Part shown: positions 1-11,717 of the stretch, one piece after another
How the letters are laid out: each line of letters begins with the position of its first letter
How positions within the stretch are numbered: position 1 is the stretch's first letter
From: Pyricularia pennisetigena
Lineage: Eukaryota > Ascomycota > Sordariomycetes > Magnaporthales > Pyriculariaceae
Direction of reading: 5' to 3'
Length of the DNA stretch: 64,000 bases
NCBI RefSeq assembly: GCF_004337985.1
Contig: NC_043741.1
Span: 1,988,269-2,052,268, forward strand
Notes under the pieces: model-generated
Databases searched by the model: none
What the model was told of the DNA's origin: nothing
The model's input: only the letters and a program-made list of their open reading frames with translations
Made by a program: the position numbers and the translations under genes

Positions 1-2140
1 GGTCCGTGAGCTGCGGAACAGGCACATGCAGATGATTGCCATTGGTACGTTGGTACTGAGATATGCGCCGGCGGGCAACAAGATGGCTGTCAAGACGCAA
101 TAGATGGGAGATGCTGCCCGAACTTGGACAAACCATAATACTGACATGACTTCTCAGGCGGATCCATCGGCGCCGGTCTGTTCGTCGGCAGTGGAAAGGC
201 CCTGCGCACCGGTGGCCCTGCGTCGCTGTTGATCTGTTATACTATCATCGGAGGTATGTAGCTTATCACAGGCCCACCCAGTGAGAACTGTAAAACCACG
301 TCGATGAATATTTGCTGAGCCTAACCTCCAAATAGGAATGCTTTTCTTTGTGTGCCAAGCACTCGCCGAATTGGCCGTCCTGTATCCTGGTATGAACTGG
401 AACCCCCGCACAACCGTCCGTCGAGATTACCAGTTATTAATGAGATTATGGGTAGTGAACGGTGCTTTCTATACCTATGTGGTCCGTTTCGTTGATCCCT
501 CTTGGTTAGTACTACTGCCCCCCTTGTTCTCCAAACACACGGACGGGATTACTGATGTGCCGATTTTAGGGGCTTTGCTGTTGGCTGGGACTACGCACTT
601 TCATGGCTCACCGTCTTGCCATTCGAACTGATCGCAGCATCCATCACGATTAAGTACTGGCGTGAAGACCTGCGACCTTCGATCTGGATCGGCACCTTCC
701 TCGCCGTTCTCATCATTATACAGCTGTTTGGAGTCAGGGGTTACGGCGAGGTCGAGTTCATACTCAGTGTGATCAAGATTGCGGCTTGCACGGGCTTTAT
801 CATTCTGGGTATTGTCATTAATACTGGTGGTGTGGTATGTTATCCATCAGAAAAGGTCCCCCATCCCAAGCAGGAGGCTGACTTTTTTTTTTTTTTTTTT
901 TTTTTGCAGGGCAACCAAGGATACCTCGGAGCGAAGTACTGGGTAGACCCTGGACCCTTTCAGAATGGGTTTAACGGGTTTGCGGGTGTTTTCGCAATCG
1001 CAGCCTTTGCTTTCGGCGGCACCGAGCTTGTTGGACTGGCAGCGGCCGAGTCGGACAACCCGAGGAAGAGCATCCCGGCGGCGAGTAAGCAGGTGTTCTG
1101 GCGCATTGCCTTCTTTTACATCGTCAACCTTTTCATCATTGGTCTCATTGTGCCCGCCAACGACCCTCGTCTCCTGGGTGCCTCGGGCGCCAACACCAAG
1201 GGTAAGAGGCCTTTTCTATCCCCGTGGGGTATAAAAAACAATACACTGTATTGAGAACTAGCTGACAGAACCCCGACGGGGGCTTGCACAGCTTCTCCCT
1301 TCGTGCTCGCCATCGAAGATGCCGGCATCCGCGTCCTGCCGCACATCATGAACGGAGTCATCACCGTCGCCGTCATCTCAGTGGCCAACTCGTGCGCCTT
1401 TGGCAGCACGCGGACGATGCAGGCCATGGCCGAACGTGGCATGGCCCCCAAGCAGCTCGCTTACGTCGACAAGAAGGGCCGCCCGGTCGTGTGCATCGTC
1501 ATCCAGCTGGCGTTTGGTCTCCTGGCATTCATCGGCGAGTCTGCCGACTCGGGCAAGGTCTTTGACTGGCTGCTATCGCTCTCGGCCCTGTCCTTCTTCT
1601 TCGTCTGGGGCTCCATCTGCCTCGCGCACATCCGGTTTAGGTCCGCGTGGAAGCTGCAGGGCTACACGTTGGAGCAAATCCCCTACAGGCCGGCGTTTGG
1701 CGTCTATGGCAGCTGGATCGGGTTCGTGCTCACCTGCTTGTGCCTTGTTGCGACTTTTTACAATGCTTTATACGTGAGTTCTTTTTTTTCTCCCTATCTT
1801 CTTCTTACCCTAAATGCCTCTTTCCTGCCATCCTTCCTTTTGATGAGCCCTGGACATGAAATATCTCTCAAACAAGGGCTTTGACTAACAAAAACAACAA
1901 AAGCCATCGCCAAACGCCAAACCCAACGCCGAGGTGTTCTTCCAGAGCTACATGGCTGCCTTGATTGTCATTGGTCTTTACGTATTCTGGAAAATCTACT
2001 CTAGGGAATGGAGGCTTTATGTGCCGCTGGGCGAGATCGACCTCAAGTCTGGTGTCCGCCTGGCGGAGCCGTCCGACGAGCCCGAAGAGGAGCGGACCTG
2101 GAAAAACCTGCCCAGGCGCATACTAAAGGCTTTGTTCTAA
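1..2140 (+). CDS. General amino-acid permease, 5' end missing
   Basis: This is a plasma-membrane amino-acid/proton symporter of the yeast amino-acid transporter (YAT/APC) family. Eight exons are visible: 1-44, 158-253, 336-389, 456-504, 570-834, 910-1201, 1292-1773 and 1904-2140. Joined, they give 505 residues in one frame. The start lies left of the window, so the cytosolic N-terminus is missing. The exon 1/2 junction rebuilds the family's glycine-rich first-helix motif (IGGSIGAGLFVGSGKAL). Later exons carry ELAVLYPVNGAF, the PFELIAASITIKYW segment and the FGGTELVGLAAAES motif, all typical of fungal GAP-type permeases. Hydrophobic helices continue to a charged C-terminal tail ending RRILKALF. 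The intron at 835-909 has a 23-T tract directly before its GCAG acceptor. Substrate range cannot be read from sequence. The family call is secure and the exon borders are well supported by frame. Confidence 0.9.
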
Positions 2141-3360
2141 GTTTCTGGTGACATTTGGAATGGCAGGGGGGGGGGGGGAATTTGAAGCGCGACGCGTTTT
2201 AGATGTCACGTATCTTGACAGAGCAAAAAGTTGTTGGAGACAACAAAAATGCTGGGTGACATGTTCCGAGGGGTGAGTTGTGACATGGAGGATGCGTCAG
2301 GTAGTTAATATAAAATCAAAGACATTTCTACAAAGCTATAGTAGAAGCAATCTTAGGACAAGGGATGCGATAGTCGCCTGGTCACATCAGGTTCCGGTTG
2401 TCTTGGCGACCTTCTGGAAGTGAGATTACGTATGCCTGCATGGGCCATGATTCCCGATACTCCTGCTAACAAGTTTGGAGATATGATGTAGAGGGGGCAA
2501 GAAGTCGTCTCAGATAGGCAGGTAGGGTCCCATAAGCAGGTACACCTAGAAGACTAGGTACCAGCTAGTTCCGCCCGATTATGTGGAAGAGATGGGATGC
2601 ATTAGATCTCCAAAACTGTTTGTCTCTATCTACTTTATAGACTTCTGTCATACAGGTAGGTCAATTGAATTGAGAACCTGCAAGGTATGAAAACGGGAAT
2701 TGAGAGCCCATCCATTTCGACCCTGTACGTGCGCAATCGGCGGCTGTCAATTGAAACTGTCAGCTGCCACACTCTGCTGACTGCGCCCTTAACGGAGTTG
2801 CCATACCAGACCGAACAATTGATCCCTGTCGTGACTGCAGCGCATGAACCAGGCCAGATTTTAGTGAGCCTCAGAAGCCCTCAGGATCCCTGACGGTGAG
2901 TTCTGGTCTAATGTTTCTGCCTTTCTTTATTTTTTTCTTTCTTCTAAATTCCCCTTGCACGTTACCAACCTACTTTTGTTTTCTTTTATTTTGCTCGGGT
3001 TGTTTATTTGTGCCGCTGGGCTGTGCCAAGCTACCTGGGATCTGGTCAGTGCGATGTAATTGTTACAGGTCGTCGCATTCCAGTCCCCTCCTTCTCCCTG
3101 CCGTGCCGTTACCGCCTACGACCTGACCGCCGACTCTACAACTCCTAGCATAATCCATAATCGGCTAGGCCCCCTCCCTCAGATCCGAACCCCGAATCGG
3201 CACTGCCCGATCCCCCACGGCTTGTCTGCCGCATCTACAACGAACCGCCCTTCCCCTGAAAATCGAAAACAGACGACCGCAACGAAATAGATAGACCTCA
3301 CAAAACTGGCCTCTGCATACTGCGAAACCAATCCCACCCCGACCCCCGACCAGATAGACC
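2141..3360. other. Intergenic: permease 3' side and kinase leader
   Basis: No convincing gene is visible. The stretch has a run of 13 G at 2166-2178, just after the permease stop. It turns C/T-rich toward the kinase start, as expected of a fungal promoter and leader. Short open frames here (for example 2687-2893) resemble nothing known to me. Confidence 0.6.
2166..2178 (+). repeat. G homopolymer (13 G)
   Basis: An uninterrupted run of 13 G lies 26 bases after the permease stop codon. Poly-G of this length is rarer here than poly-A/T and could be miscounted in the assembly. Confidence 0.9.
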
Positions 3361-6300
3361 ATGCTGGCGTCGGCCGCTAGGAATGGGCCCGGCCACGGCG
3401 CCCAGCCGGCTGCCTATGGCGGCGGGCCCGCGCCTCCAGCTGGCACCTTTACCCCGGGCACAAAGATCCAGGTCGGCAGTCACCGAGTCGTCATACAAAA
3501 GTACCTCTCCGAGGGCGGCTTCGCACACGTATACCTGGTCAAGCTGCCGCAGCCCGTGAGCGGGACCGACCTCGCCGTGCTCAAGCGGGTGGCCGTGCCC
3601 GACAAGGAGGCGCTGCGTGGCATGCGCACTGAGGTCGAGACCATGAAGCGCCTCAAGGGCCACCGCGCCATCGTCACATATATCGACTCGCACGCCTCGG
3701 AGCTGCGTGGTGGCGGCTACGAGGTCTTTTTGCTGATGGAGTACTGCGACGGCGGCGGCCTCATAGACTTTATGAACACGCGGCTGCAGCACCGCCTGAC
3801 GGAGCCCGAGATCCTGAACATCTTCACCGACGTGGCCGAGGGCGTGGCCTGCATGCACTACCTGAAGCCGCCGCTGCTGCACCGGGATCTCAAGGTCGAG
3901 AACGTGCTCATCACCATGTACGGTTCGGTGCGCAAATTCAAGCTCTGCGACTTTGGCTCCGCTGCCCCGCCCCGTCCCGCCCCGACCACAGTGGCAGAGT
4001 GCCGGGCCACTGATGAGGACGTGCAGAAGCATACGACGATGCAGTACAGGAGCCCGGAGATGACGGATGTATATAGGAAGCAGCCGATCGACGAGAAGTC
4101 GGATATCTGGGCGCTGGGGGTTCTGCTCTACAAGCTCTGCTACTACACCACTCCCTTTGAAGACCAGGGTCAGCTGGCCATTCTCAATGCTAGCTACAAG
4201 TACCCCAGCTATCCGGTATTCTCGGATCGCTTGAAGCAGCTCATCGGTAAGCATTGCCGAACCGGGCTGGTACCTGGAGTGCCGGCTGTGTCGTGAGCTG
4301 CAGGAATGTGTGCTAACCATTGATTCGTCTGTCTGTCTCAGCTGCAATGCTCAAGGAAAACCCCCAATCACGCCCTAATATATACCAGGTTCTCAAGGAA
4401 GGGTGCGCAATGCAAGGCAAAGAACCTCCAATCAAAGACGTACGTGATCATACTTCCTCGGTCATCTCATACAAAGTACGGCTGAGGTTGCGCCTCGCTA
4501 ACGGGACCTACAAATCAACCAGATCTACTCCGGAAAGCCACGAACAACTCCCCAGACCAGCTCCAGGCCGACGGCGGCGGATCAGCCTTCGCACGCCCCC
4601 GTAGTTGGGGCATCTTTTGCTCCAGCAGCAAAACAACAGCAGGCCATACCAGAAATTGCGCCCATGAGACGAGGCAGACCGACAGCTGCGACCACTCTCC
4701 CAACTCAGCCAGGCGCATCCCCGTCGAGCAAACCTAAGCCGAGCCCATCACCCATGAGAATCACGAATGGTGACCCGTTCGCCGCGCTCGACAGCAAAAC
4801 AGCAGGCGTTCCTGGAAAAGGCGACGAGCTTTCGTCGAGATTTCCCACGCTTGACCAGTTTTCACTTCTTCATGACCATGGCTCAAAGTTCAACTTTGAT
4901 GATTCCTCATCGCCCGAAACGTCGAGGAGGGACATTGGCCAAAGGATTACCGAAAGATTGGCAGACGACGCTTTTGCGCGCTCGAGTTCTCCTGAGAAGC
5001 AGTCACAACAACCGCCTCAAGCTGCCTATACCAACAATCCGGCAATAGTCTCTCCACCCATACATTCAGCCTCGGCGCCTCCTAGGACAAACGACATGAG
5101 CCGTGCCTCGGCCATTATTGCGCAGACTCCCGAGCTGCAGGCTATTGCCTCGCCCGAACTTAAACAGCAGTCTCCTCCCAAGCCAAAGCCGGCGATGGTA
5201 TCTACAGGGACGATGACGACCACGCCACCGTCAGAACGGCCGCCGCAGTTCCAGTCCTATCAGCGGTATCCAGACCGCTCCTCCAGCATGCCCAAGCCGA
5301 AGGAAACAGAGAATCTTGGCCAATCGCCGAGCGACCCGAGCGCTGCCAGAGTGTCTACATATCCCCCCGTGTCGACCCACGTGCACAATTCTTCCTCTTC
5401 GCGACCGTCGTTAGAAGGAGGACGCCCGAGCTTAGATATGTTAGATGCAGCCTATCGGACCACGTCGCAGAGCTCACGACCCAGGCCAGTCAGCACGTAT
5501 ATGGAGTCCAACCTGGAGTATCTACGCGAAAAAGAGAAATCGACCAAGCCGAGTCCCTCTCCGGGCTTATCATCTGGTAGGAACTCGGCATTCATGTCGC
5601 CTCCGCCGCCAGAACCTTCGGAAGAGGCAAATATTGCTTCGAACGTGGACTTTTTACGGTCCATGGAGGAATCGGATTCCAAGAAAACGAGCAAGCAAGG
5701 AAAGCGATCCAGCCTGACTTCATTATCGTCGGGAACGAAGAACATCTTTGCTGGCAAGTTCAGCGATGCGTTTAAACGGTTCGAGCACAACAACAACAAT
5801 AACAACAGTGCACCACCCCCAGCAAGAACGCCGTCACCCTTGAAAAGCCTCGGTCGACACCACGACCTGACACCAATCGCAGGATCCGAGGCGACAGATG
5901 GCAGGTCTGATGACGGGCAGGTTCTCGAGGAGACAGATGACATGACCCCAGAGATGCGGCGGGAGGTCGAGCGCCGGCGACTCTCTGAAGAAGAAAGGAG
6001 GGTCGCGGCAGCCGGTGCAGAGTACCGAAAGCGGCTGGCCGACCGCGAACCTGGGGCTGCGCAAGCGGGGCTCCCCAAAAGCATTGGTGGTGTTTCTCGC
6101 GCCGTTTCGATCCAAAACAAGGTGCAAAACTTGCTGGACGAGACGCAGAAGGCGGCCAATGTCACGCGGACCGCCCAGGGTTACGGCCACTTTACTGAGT
6201 CGTCCGCCCAGGAACTGGAAAGGCCTGAAATCCCACGAAAACCCGTGGGCGGTGTGATGCGAAGCAATGTTGGACTTGGGATGGGGCTCGAGACGAAACG

Positions 6301-6673
6301 GGCGGCACCGCCAGTGGGCATGAAGCCCGATGTGCGACAGGTCTCCCTGGTACCGAGCACGAGCGGGAGACCCACCGCTCCTCCAAAGCCCACACATCTT
6401 TACAAAAACCTTACCAGCGGTGGGGGGAGGCCCATGTCGCCGCCGAAACCAAGCTCACTAAACAAGCCGCTTCCTCACAGGCCTCCTTTGGGGCAGCAGG
6501 AACAACTGATGGCTCCCAGTCTTCCTGGACAACCGGTGCTTGACATGACGGCACAGGAGAAGGATGACTACCTGAACGACTTCCAGAAGCGATTCCCTAG
6601 CCTGGGCGCGATCGAGATGGTGGAGCGGGACCTGGGTGCGGAAGCTGCCGGCGGAAGGGACCGGGAACGTTGA
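3361..6673 (+). CDS. ark1: Ark1/Prk1-family Ser/Thr protein kinase (actin patch)
   Basis: Kinases of this family (yeast Ark1, Prk1, Akl1; animal AAK1/GAK) phosphorylate endocytic coat proteins and control actin-patch turnover. Exons 3361-4246, 4342-4439 and 4523-6673 join to 1,044 residues. The kinase domain fills about residues 35-335. It has a GGFAHVYLV glycine loop, a lysine in LAVLKRV, the catalytic HRDLKVENVL, LCDFGSA, and YRSPEM in place of APE. The family insertion between DFG and SPE is present. Splicing at 4439/4523 rebuilds the family's KDIYSGKP sequence after the domain. The remaining 700 residues are Pro/Ser-rich and probably disordered. The C-terminus keeps a conserved FQKRFPSL...EMVERDLG block. 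The start is the first ATG before the domain. Family assignment is strong; which paralogue is not certain. Confidence 0.92.
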
Positions 6674-7165
6674 TCGGGGGGGACTTTTTTTGTTTCTTGT
6701 AGCACAGCGCGCGCAGGGCATCCGGCGAATAAATGCAGGGATGTACGAATTATGTTATGCATGCACTGCAACGTTGCCGAAAGTATATAGAAAGAGAAGG
6801 GAAGGTGTGGTGGCGCTCCAGTCTTCGTCTAACGCTTGCATACCCGTAGATATTTTAGAAATACCTACAGGCACCTTGTCAAATGTCGGCACCGACAAAT
6901 CAAGAAATGAAAAGCTCGGCTTGTTGTGCAGAAGAAGCAGCTGTTGGGATCCAGTCTAGCTCGTGAGCCAAGCGGGGAAGAGACACGGCCAAAGGCGCAA
7001 GTGTTTGTGTGCTCATTTCGTCGGCGACCACTGCCCAATCGCAGCTGTGGGCACGGATACTTACTTGATGTTGTCTGGACTGAGTAGGTAGGTCGCCTAT
7101 AGGTAGTCGGCGATACTCTGTGTATTGGGTTCGGCGACTTCCTTACACGAGTGGGGTGCCTTTTT

Positions 7166-7200
<35 letters not shown>

Positions 7201-7490
7201 GGACAAAAATTCCGTACGGTCCATTCCAGCTGGCATCGGGTGATGGATGACATCCATAGTGTGTAGCGCTTGTATACTTTTTTTTTCCGTCTTATTTGCC
7301 TACTTAGGCACCTTATCTATCCACACATTTTCTTGCTCACTACCTGATTCGCTTAACTTTCTGTCTGTTCCAGATAATTTCATATTTGCACGTTTGCACA
7401 CCATACTGATCAACTCAGATCGCTCTTCTTACAACCCAGCCAACAACCCAAAAGAAAACATACCCAGAATCACTTTCGCAATCAATCATC
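6674..7490. other. Intergenic with CT microsatellite
   Basis: This stretch separates the kinase stop from the small Cys-rich gene. It holds a CT array (7168-7197), GTAGGTAGGT motifs near 7087 and a C/T-rich stretch at 7300-7440 that suits a promoter or leader. No further gene is seen. Confidence 0.6.
7168..7197 (+). repeat. (CT)n microsatellite, about 15 units
   Basis: A perfect dinucleotide CT array lies in the upstream region of the 62-aa gene, about 300 bases before its ATG. Pyrimidine tracts are common in fungal promoters, so a promoter role is possible but not shown. Confidence 0.9.
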
Positions 7491-7807
7491 ATGTGCATGG
7501 GAGCTACTTGCGGAACTTGCTGTGCGTATACAGAACCCAATGCGCCCATCCCTTTTTTTTTTTTTTGTTTTTCTACCGATAAACGAGGAGGGGGACTGAC
7601 ACACAGTCGTCATTGTTCTTTTTCTTAAATGACAAAAACAAATCAACAGCAAAGAAGACCTGGCGCGGATGCGGCAGTCACATCTCGTCCGCCATGGCTG
7701 GGGTTCCCGAGTCGGAGTGGTGCACATGTGAGCCCAAGGTCGAGTTCGAAGGCACCATGTACCCGCCCGCCGCCAAGATGTCGATTCCTGGAGCGAGCTG
7801 GTTTTGA
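7491..7807 (+). CDS. Small Cys-rich protein, 62 aa, two exons
   Basis: Exon 1 (7491-7521) encodes ten residues plus one base. Exon 2 (7650-7807) starts after a CAACAG acceptor. The intron (7522-7649) has a GTGCGT donor and a T-rich stretch. Joined, the frame is open for 62 codons. Six cysteines (2, 7, 10, 18, 35, 37) and His21 sit in the first 40 residues, in the patterns CMGATCGTC, GCGSH and WCTC. The C-terminus is Pro/Met-containing with no membrane segment and no signal peptide. The Cys/His spacing suggests binding of a metal such as zinc, but this is inference. I recall similar short proteins in other ascomycetes but cannot name a family. Its size and tiny first exon would make automatic annotation miss it. 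The in-frame splice and the Cys pattern running across the junction support it as real. Confidence 0.72.
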
Positions 7808-8256
7808 AGCATGCTAGGTTCCTGGGGCGCTGAGAAGGAGGAGGGAAAGAAGGGGGAACTCTGAGGTTTTGTTGTTATTTTTTTTTTCTTTCGATTTTCG
7901 ATTTTCGATTCCAATATGTTTTGTTCCAATCCTTCGGAGAAAGCTGTCCGACTCAGCGCTATCATCCATCGCCTTGGTATGCTCCCACCTAGAGATACCG
8001 CTTGCGCGCTACACGGTGGGGCTGACTCCGACCTCGGCAGTATCACTTGAAGATGGATAACGGAGCTTATAGATAAAACCCAAGCCAACTGACTGCCTCA
8101 TTACTTTGCTGTAAAAAAAAAGTTTGGAATGATTGCTTTGTTAAACAATAAAAGTCCCGCCTCTCATTCGCTGTGTGCCTCTTGTTTTTGCATTGCATCA
8201 TCAACAACAACAAGGCAGGTAGGCAGGTAGGCAGGTAGGTACAAGCAGCGGGCAAC
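7808..8256. other. Intergenic, P450 promoter
   Basis: No gene is seen. The last 45 bases before the P450 ATG hold three copies of an 8-bp GGCAGGTA unit (from about 8213), so this repeat probably lies in the 5' leader. Confidence 0.6.
8213..8240 (+). repeat. GGCAGGTA tandem repeat in P450 leader
   Basis: Three tandem copies of GGCAGGTA are followed by a GGTA remnant, ending 17 bases before the P450 start codon. It belongs to the GGTA/TACC-type motifs that recur between genes in this window. Confidence 0.85.
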
Positions 8257-10104
8257 ATGTTGCTTTTCTCACCAGCCATAACAGCCTTTGTCCTCGGCGC
8301 CTGCGCCGCTGCTTATCTGATTCAATGCCTCCGGTCGCCTCTCCGCAAGGTGCCGGGCCCGTGGTACTCGCTCTTCACGGGAGCGGTCCTCAAGTACAAT
8401 GAGCTGCATGGCCGGCGGACTCGGTACATCCACGGCCTACACCTCAAGTACGGCCCGACGGTGCGCCTGTCGCCGGGCGAGGCCTCATTCACAGGTCTCG
8501 ACGCCGTCAGGGAGATTTACGGCTCAGGTGGCAGCGGTTACGAAAAGACCGAGTTCTACGACCTCTTCACCGTCTACGGCAGGAGGACCATGTTCTCGAC
8601 GCTGGACAGGGAAAGCCACGCCAGGAGGAAGAGGGTGCTGGCGGACCGCTACGCAAACACAAACGTGATGAAGCAGCCCGCCCTGAGCGGCATCTCGGAG
8701 AGGGCGAGAAGGTTCATCGAATTATGCCAGGCGTCCGTCGGTGGAAGTCTCGATATCTACGTGAGTTGGTAGTTTTGCTGCCCAGTGATAAAAAAAAAAA
8801 TTAAAAAAAAAAAAAAAAAAGAATAAAGAGTTCCCCCGTCTAACTTGAACTTGGGGCTTTTAGACCACCCTGCACTCTTATGCCTTTGACTGTGTCACGC
8901 ATCATCTTTTCCACCCGCTGTGTACCAATTCTCTGCAAGACAAGCAGGACGGTGATGTCATGAGGGAGGTGACATTTGACGACAGCCTCAAGAGTGCGTC
9001 ACGAGCTGGCCTACTTCAAGCCTAGAAAAAACGAAAGCAGCCAAGACTTCAGGGAGGTGTACTGACCCGATTCCCGTCACCAACACTACAGACCGTCTTG
9101 TAAAATACTACAACCCTTCACTGTATCAAATTATCGAACCGCTGCTGTCCTTCATCACCACGCCTCGAGCAACCCCGCTGGCCGATAACTTCGTCCTTGA
9201 CACTAGCGCACAGACGAACGCGTCGCCTTTTACCCTCCTGGACCGCCTCCACCAGAGGAAGAACGGCGGCGACCTCGAGCAGATTGACATAGCGGCCGAG
9301 TGTCTCGATCACATGGTCGCCGGCATCGACACCACTGGTGATGCTCTTTGTTTTCTCATGTATCAGCTTTCGTTGCCATCGTCGGCCCCTTTCCAGCGGA
9401 AGCTGCAGGCCGAGCTGGCGGCGAACCCAGATCACCAAGAGACCCCCTTTGACAAGCTTCCATACCTAGACGCAGTTGTCCAGGAGGGTCTAAGATGCTT
9501 CCCGGCCATACCGATGTCGCTGCCGAGATATGTCCCAAGCGGCGGGAGGCATGTTGATGGATATTTCATGCCACAGGGGACTATTGTTAGTTGTCAGGGT
9601 GAGTCTTTTTTTTTTTTTTTTTCTCTCCTTCGGTTGAAAGCAGGAATGCGGAACAAAGACTATCCCACTGGACTGGCCTCTAACGGATCCTTGTATAGCA
9701 TATTCTGTCAATCGAATCAATGCAGATGTCTTCCCCCATCCCGAAACCTTTAATCCAGACCGGTGGCTGGAGGTGGAAGGCGATGCGACACGAAGAAGAT
9801 ACATGTTCGCATTTTCCCATGGCGGCAGGGGATGCGTTGGCAAACAGTGAGCGCGCCATATTCTCCCATACTCTCCCTCACTTTGAAGTCCCTCTGTCTC
9901 TCAGTCTATACTGATACCCGGCTTTTCCGACTTAGTTTGGCACTTGCCGAAATGAAGTTGCTCCTTCGGGATATCTACTCACGATACTCGACGATTCCCG
10001 ACCCCAAGATGACGGACGAGGCGATGGCCATGTCGGATCAGATCATCTCATCAAGGCCTGCAGGACAGGAGTGTCTGATGAGGTTCATTCCGCTTGGTGG
10101 ATAG
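8257..10104 (+). CDS. Cytochrome P450 monooxygenase
   Basis: A haem-thiolate monooxygenase, probably anchored in the ER. Five exons (8257-8760, 8864-8993, 9092-9598, 9699-9846, 9936-10104) join to 485 residues with phase kept at every junction. The N-terminus is a hydrophobic anchor of about 20 residues followed by the proline hinge KVPGPW. The I-helix oxygen-binding motif is AGIDTT, the K-helix ExxR is EGLR, and PDRW lies in the meander. The haem-binding loop FSHGGRGCVG keeps the axial cysteine. All core motifs are intact, so it should be functional. The first intron has a long A tract (8791-8820) and the third has poly-T beside its donor. It resembles fungal benzoate-4-hydroxylase/pisatin-demethylase-like P450s. 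Substrate is unknown, and no biosynthetic genes flank it, so a cluster role is unlikely. Confidence 0.9.
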
Positions 10105-11450
10105 TTCCAGATGGGGCGCTGGAGGTCGGTCTAGACTTTCGGTGAGGGTTACCAAAAGCACCTTAGTTTTGAAAAGATAACTGCTGCAAACTCGTAACCA
10201 AATACTTTCTTCTCAAGAGAGGGAGAGCAAAATCAAGCTAGACTGAGAATAGAAAAATTGAAATGAAAATAAAAATTAAAACCAACACCACCGAGTCGAT
10301 GGCCAAGGTCACCCATCATACGCCGGCCACACTACCTAACACATATAGCGCATTAGGTATTACCAGAATTTTCTGTCACGATGTTCAAAAATAGCCTTGT
10401 TAATTAATTAATGTTTGACGCGGGTAACCGGAGAATTGAGTAGTCTCAATATGGTATCACGTGCTTAACCTTGGAAACGCGGCATATGGTGAAAAGATCA
10501 TCGTACATGAAGAAAACTCTAAAGTGGATCAAGCGAGGGGTTGGAACCAAGGCAGCAGCCTGAAGAACACATATTTGTGTACGGATCGAGGCCGAACCAG
10601 ACCCGACGCATGCATGCTTAGCCCCGCCGCCACCTCACCCATCCCCCCCGACACCACCCGCACCCGCCCCTACACGCCCTGTACTCTCTCTCACTGATAC
10701 TATGCAGTAACGTGCCACAACTCAGGTGCCTGTGCTAATAACAGCAGCCTAGAACTAGGACTTCCTGACTTGCCACTTCCGCAACCCACTAAAAATGTGC
10801 ACTGAGTCAAACAGGCCAAACCACCAAGAGAGAAAAAAAAAAATTTCTTCAGAGCTTACAAACAAAGCCCAGACAATCTTTTTCTTCCGCATCGGCACTC
10901 GCACATAACAGAAACCCTTATCCATCGATCCACCAAGGAGCGAAAGCAACATCGTTTCGTGCATCTGCCAATCTGGCTTGATTTCGAAGAAGAAAAAAAA
11001 AGAAAGAAAACACCTTTTAAAAAAAGACAATAAACAACCAACATCGCGCACTCGCGAACATCTGTTGTTTTGCACACCAACACTCCGCTGCTGCCGACGC
11101 ACCTTTTGCACTTGACAAACGGTCGGCTCTGAATCACTTTACCTGTGTTCTCTTCGACGCCCCCCTCACACAGCGTCTTCTGTTAGAATATTTACTTGAC
11201 CCACACTCTGATCATCACAACTTCTCGCTTCGAATTGTCCCCCAAAAGGCACGATCTTGATCTTGGAAACGATCCTAGTAACAAACCCACGGGTATCTCG
11301 GTACAGAAGCTGTTTATGTATCAGCACGACAAAATCACGGTCTCTAGACACCTCCCACCCATCAGACTGCAATCATTTCGCATACCGCGGATACCTTGTA
11401 GTCCCAGTCTCTTTTCCGACGGCTGAAGCTTTCACGATCGCCTCGCGTTC

Positions 11451-11519
11451 ATGCCTCTGATTTCGAAAAACCGTTCGGTTTCCCCTATGTCAACCAAAAG
11501 TCCCACGACTTCTTACTGA
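11451..11519 (+). promoter_or_regulatory. Putative uORF 1 in eIF5 leader
   Basis: An ATG opens a 22-codon frame that closes with TGA, 199 bases upstream of the eIF5 ATG. Its start context (TTC before ATG) is weak. It matters only if transcription starts upstream, which is not known. Confidence 0.4.
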
Positions 11520-11580
11520 CCTCCTCGGCCCCATCGCCTCGACCACTCGTCAGCCCCTCACTATTTTGTTTTGCCAGTCT

Positions 11581-11601
11581 ATGTCTGCCAAAGCCCCCTG
11601 A
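11581..11601 (+). promoter_or_regulatory. Putative uORF 2 in eIF5 leader
   Basis: A six-codon frame (ATG to TGA) ends 116 bases before the eIF5 ATG. It has T at -3, a poor context. eIF5 promotes less stringent start selection, so weak-context uORFs in its own leader could act as feedback; this is inference. Confidence 0.4.
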
Positions 11602-11717
11602 ATTGCTACCCAGCAGCCCCATCAGATCGCCAAATCTGCAGAGCTTCTTTAGCCAGAAAGAATCACCGCCAACAAGAACCACCTCCCAAGTAGTTCACCA
11701 CCCCCAATACCGCCAAG

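Larger units (their letters stand above)
10105..11717. other. Intergenic: P450 3' side and eIF5 promoter/leader
   Basis: No protein gene is recognised over 1.6 kb. 10140-10460 is A/T-rich. 10840-11700 is C/A/T-rich and lacks G on this strand, as expected for the promoter and long leader of a highly expressed fungal gene. Two short upstream ORFs lie near the eIF5 start and are listed separately. Confidence 0.6.

Noticed and set aside
8257..10104. Secondary-metabolite gene cluster around the P450
   Set aside because: Neighbours are an actin-patch kinase, a small Cys-rich protein and eIF5; no synthase, transporter or cluster regulator is adjacent.
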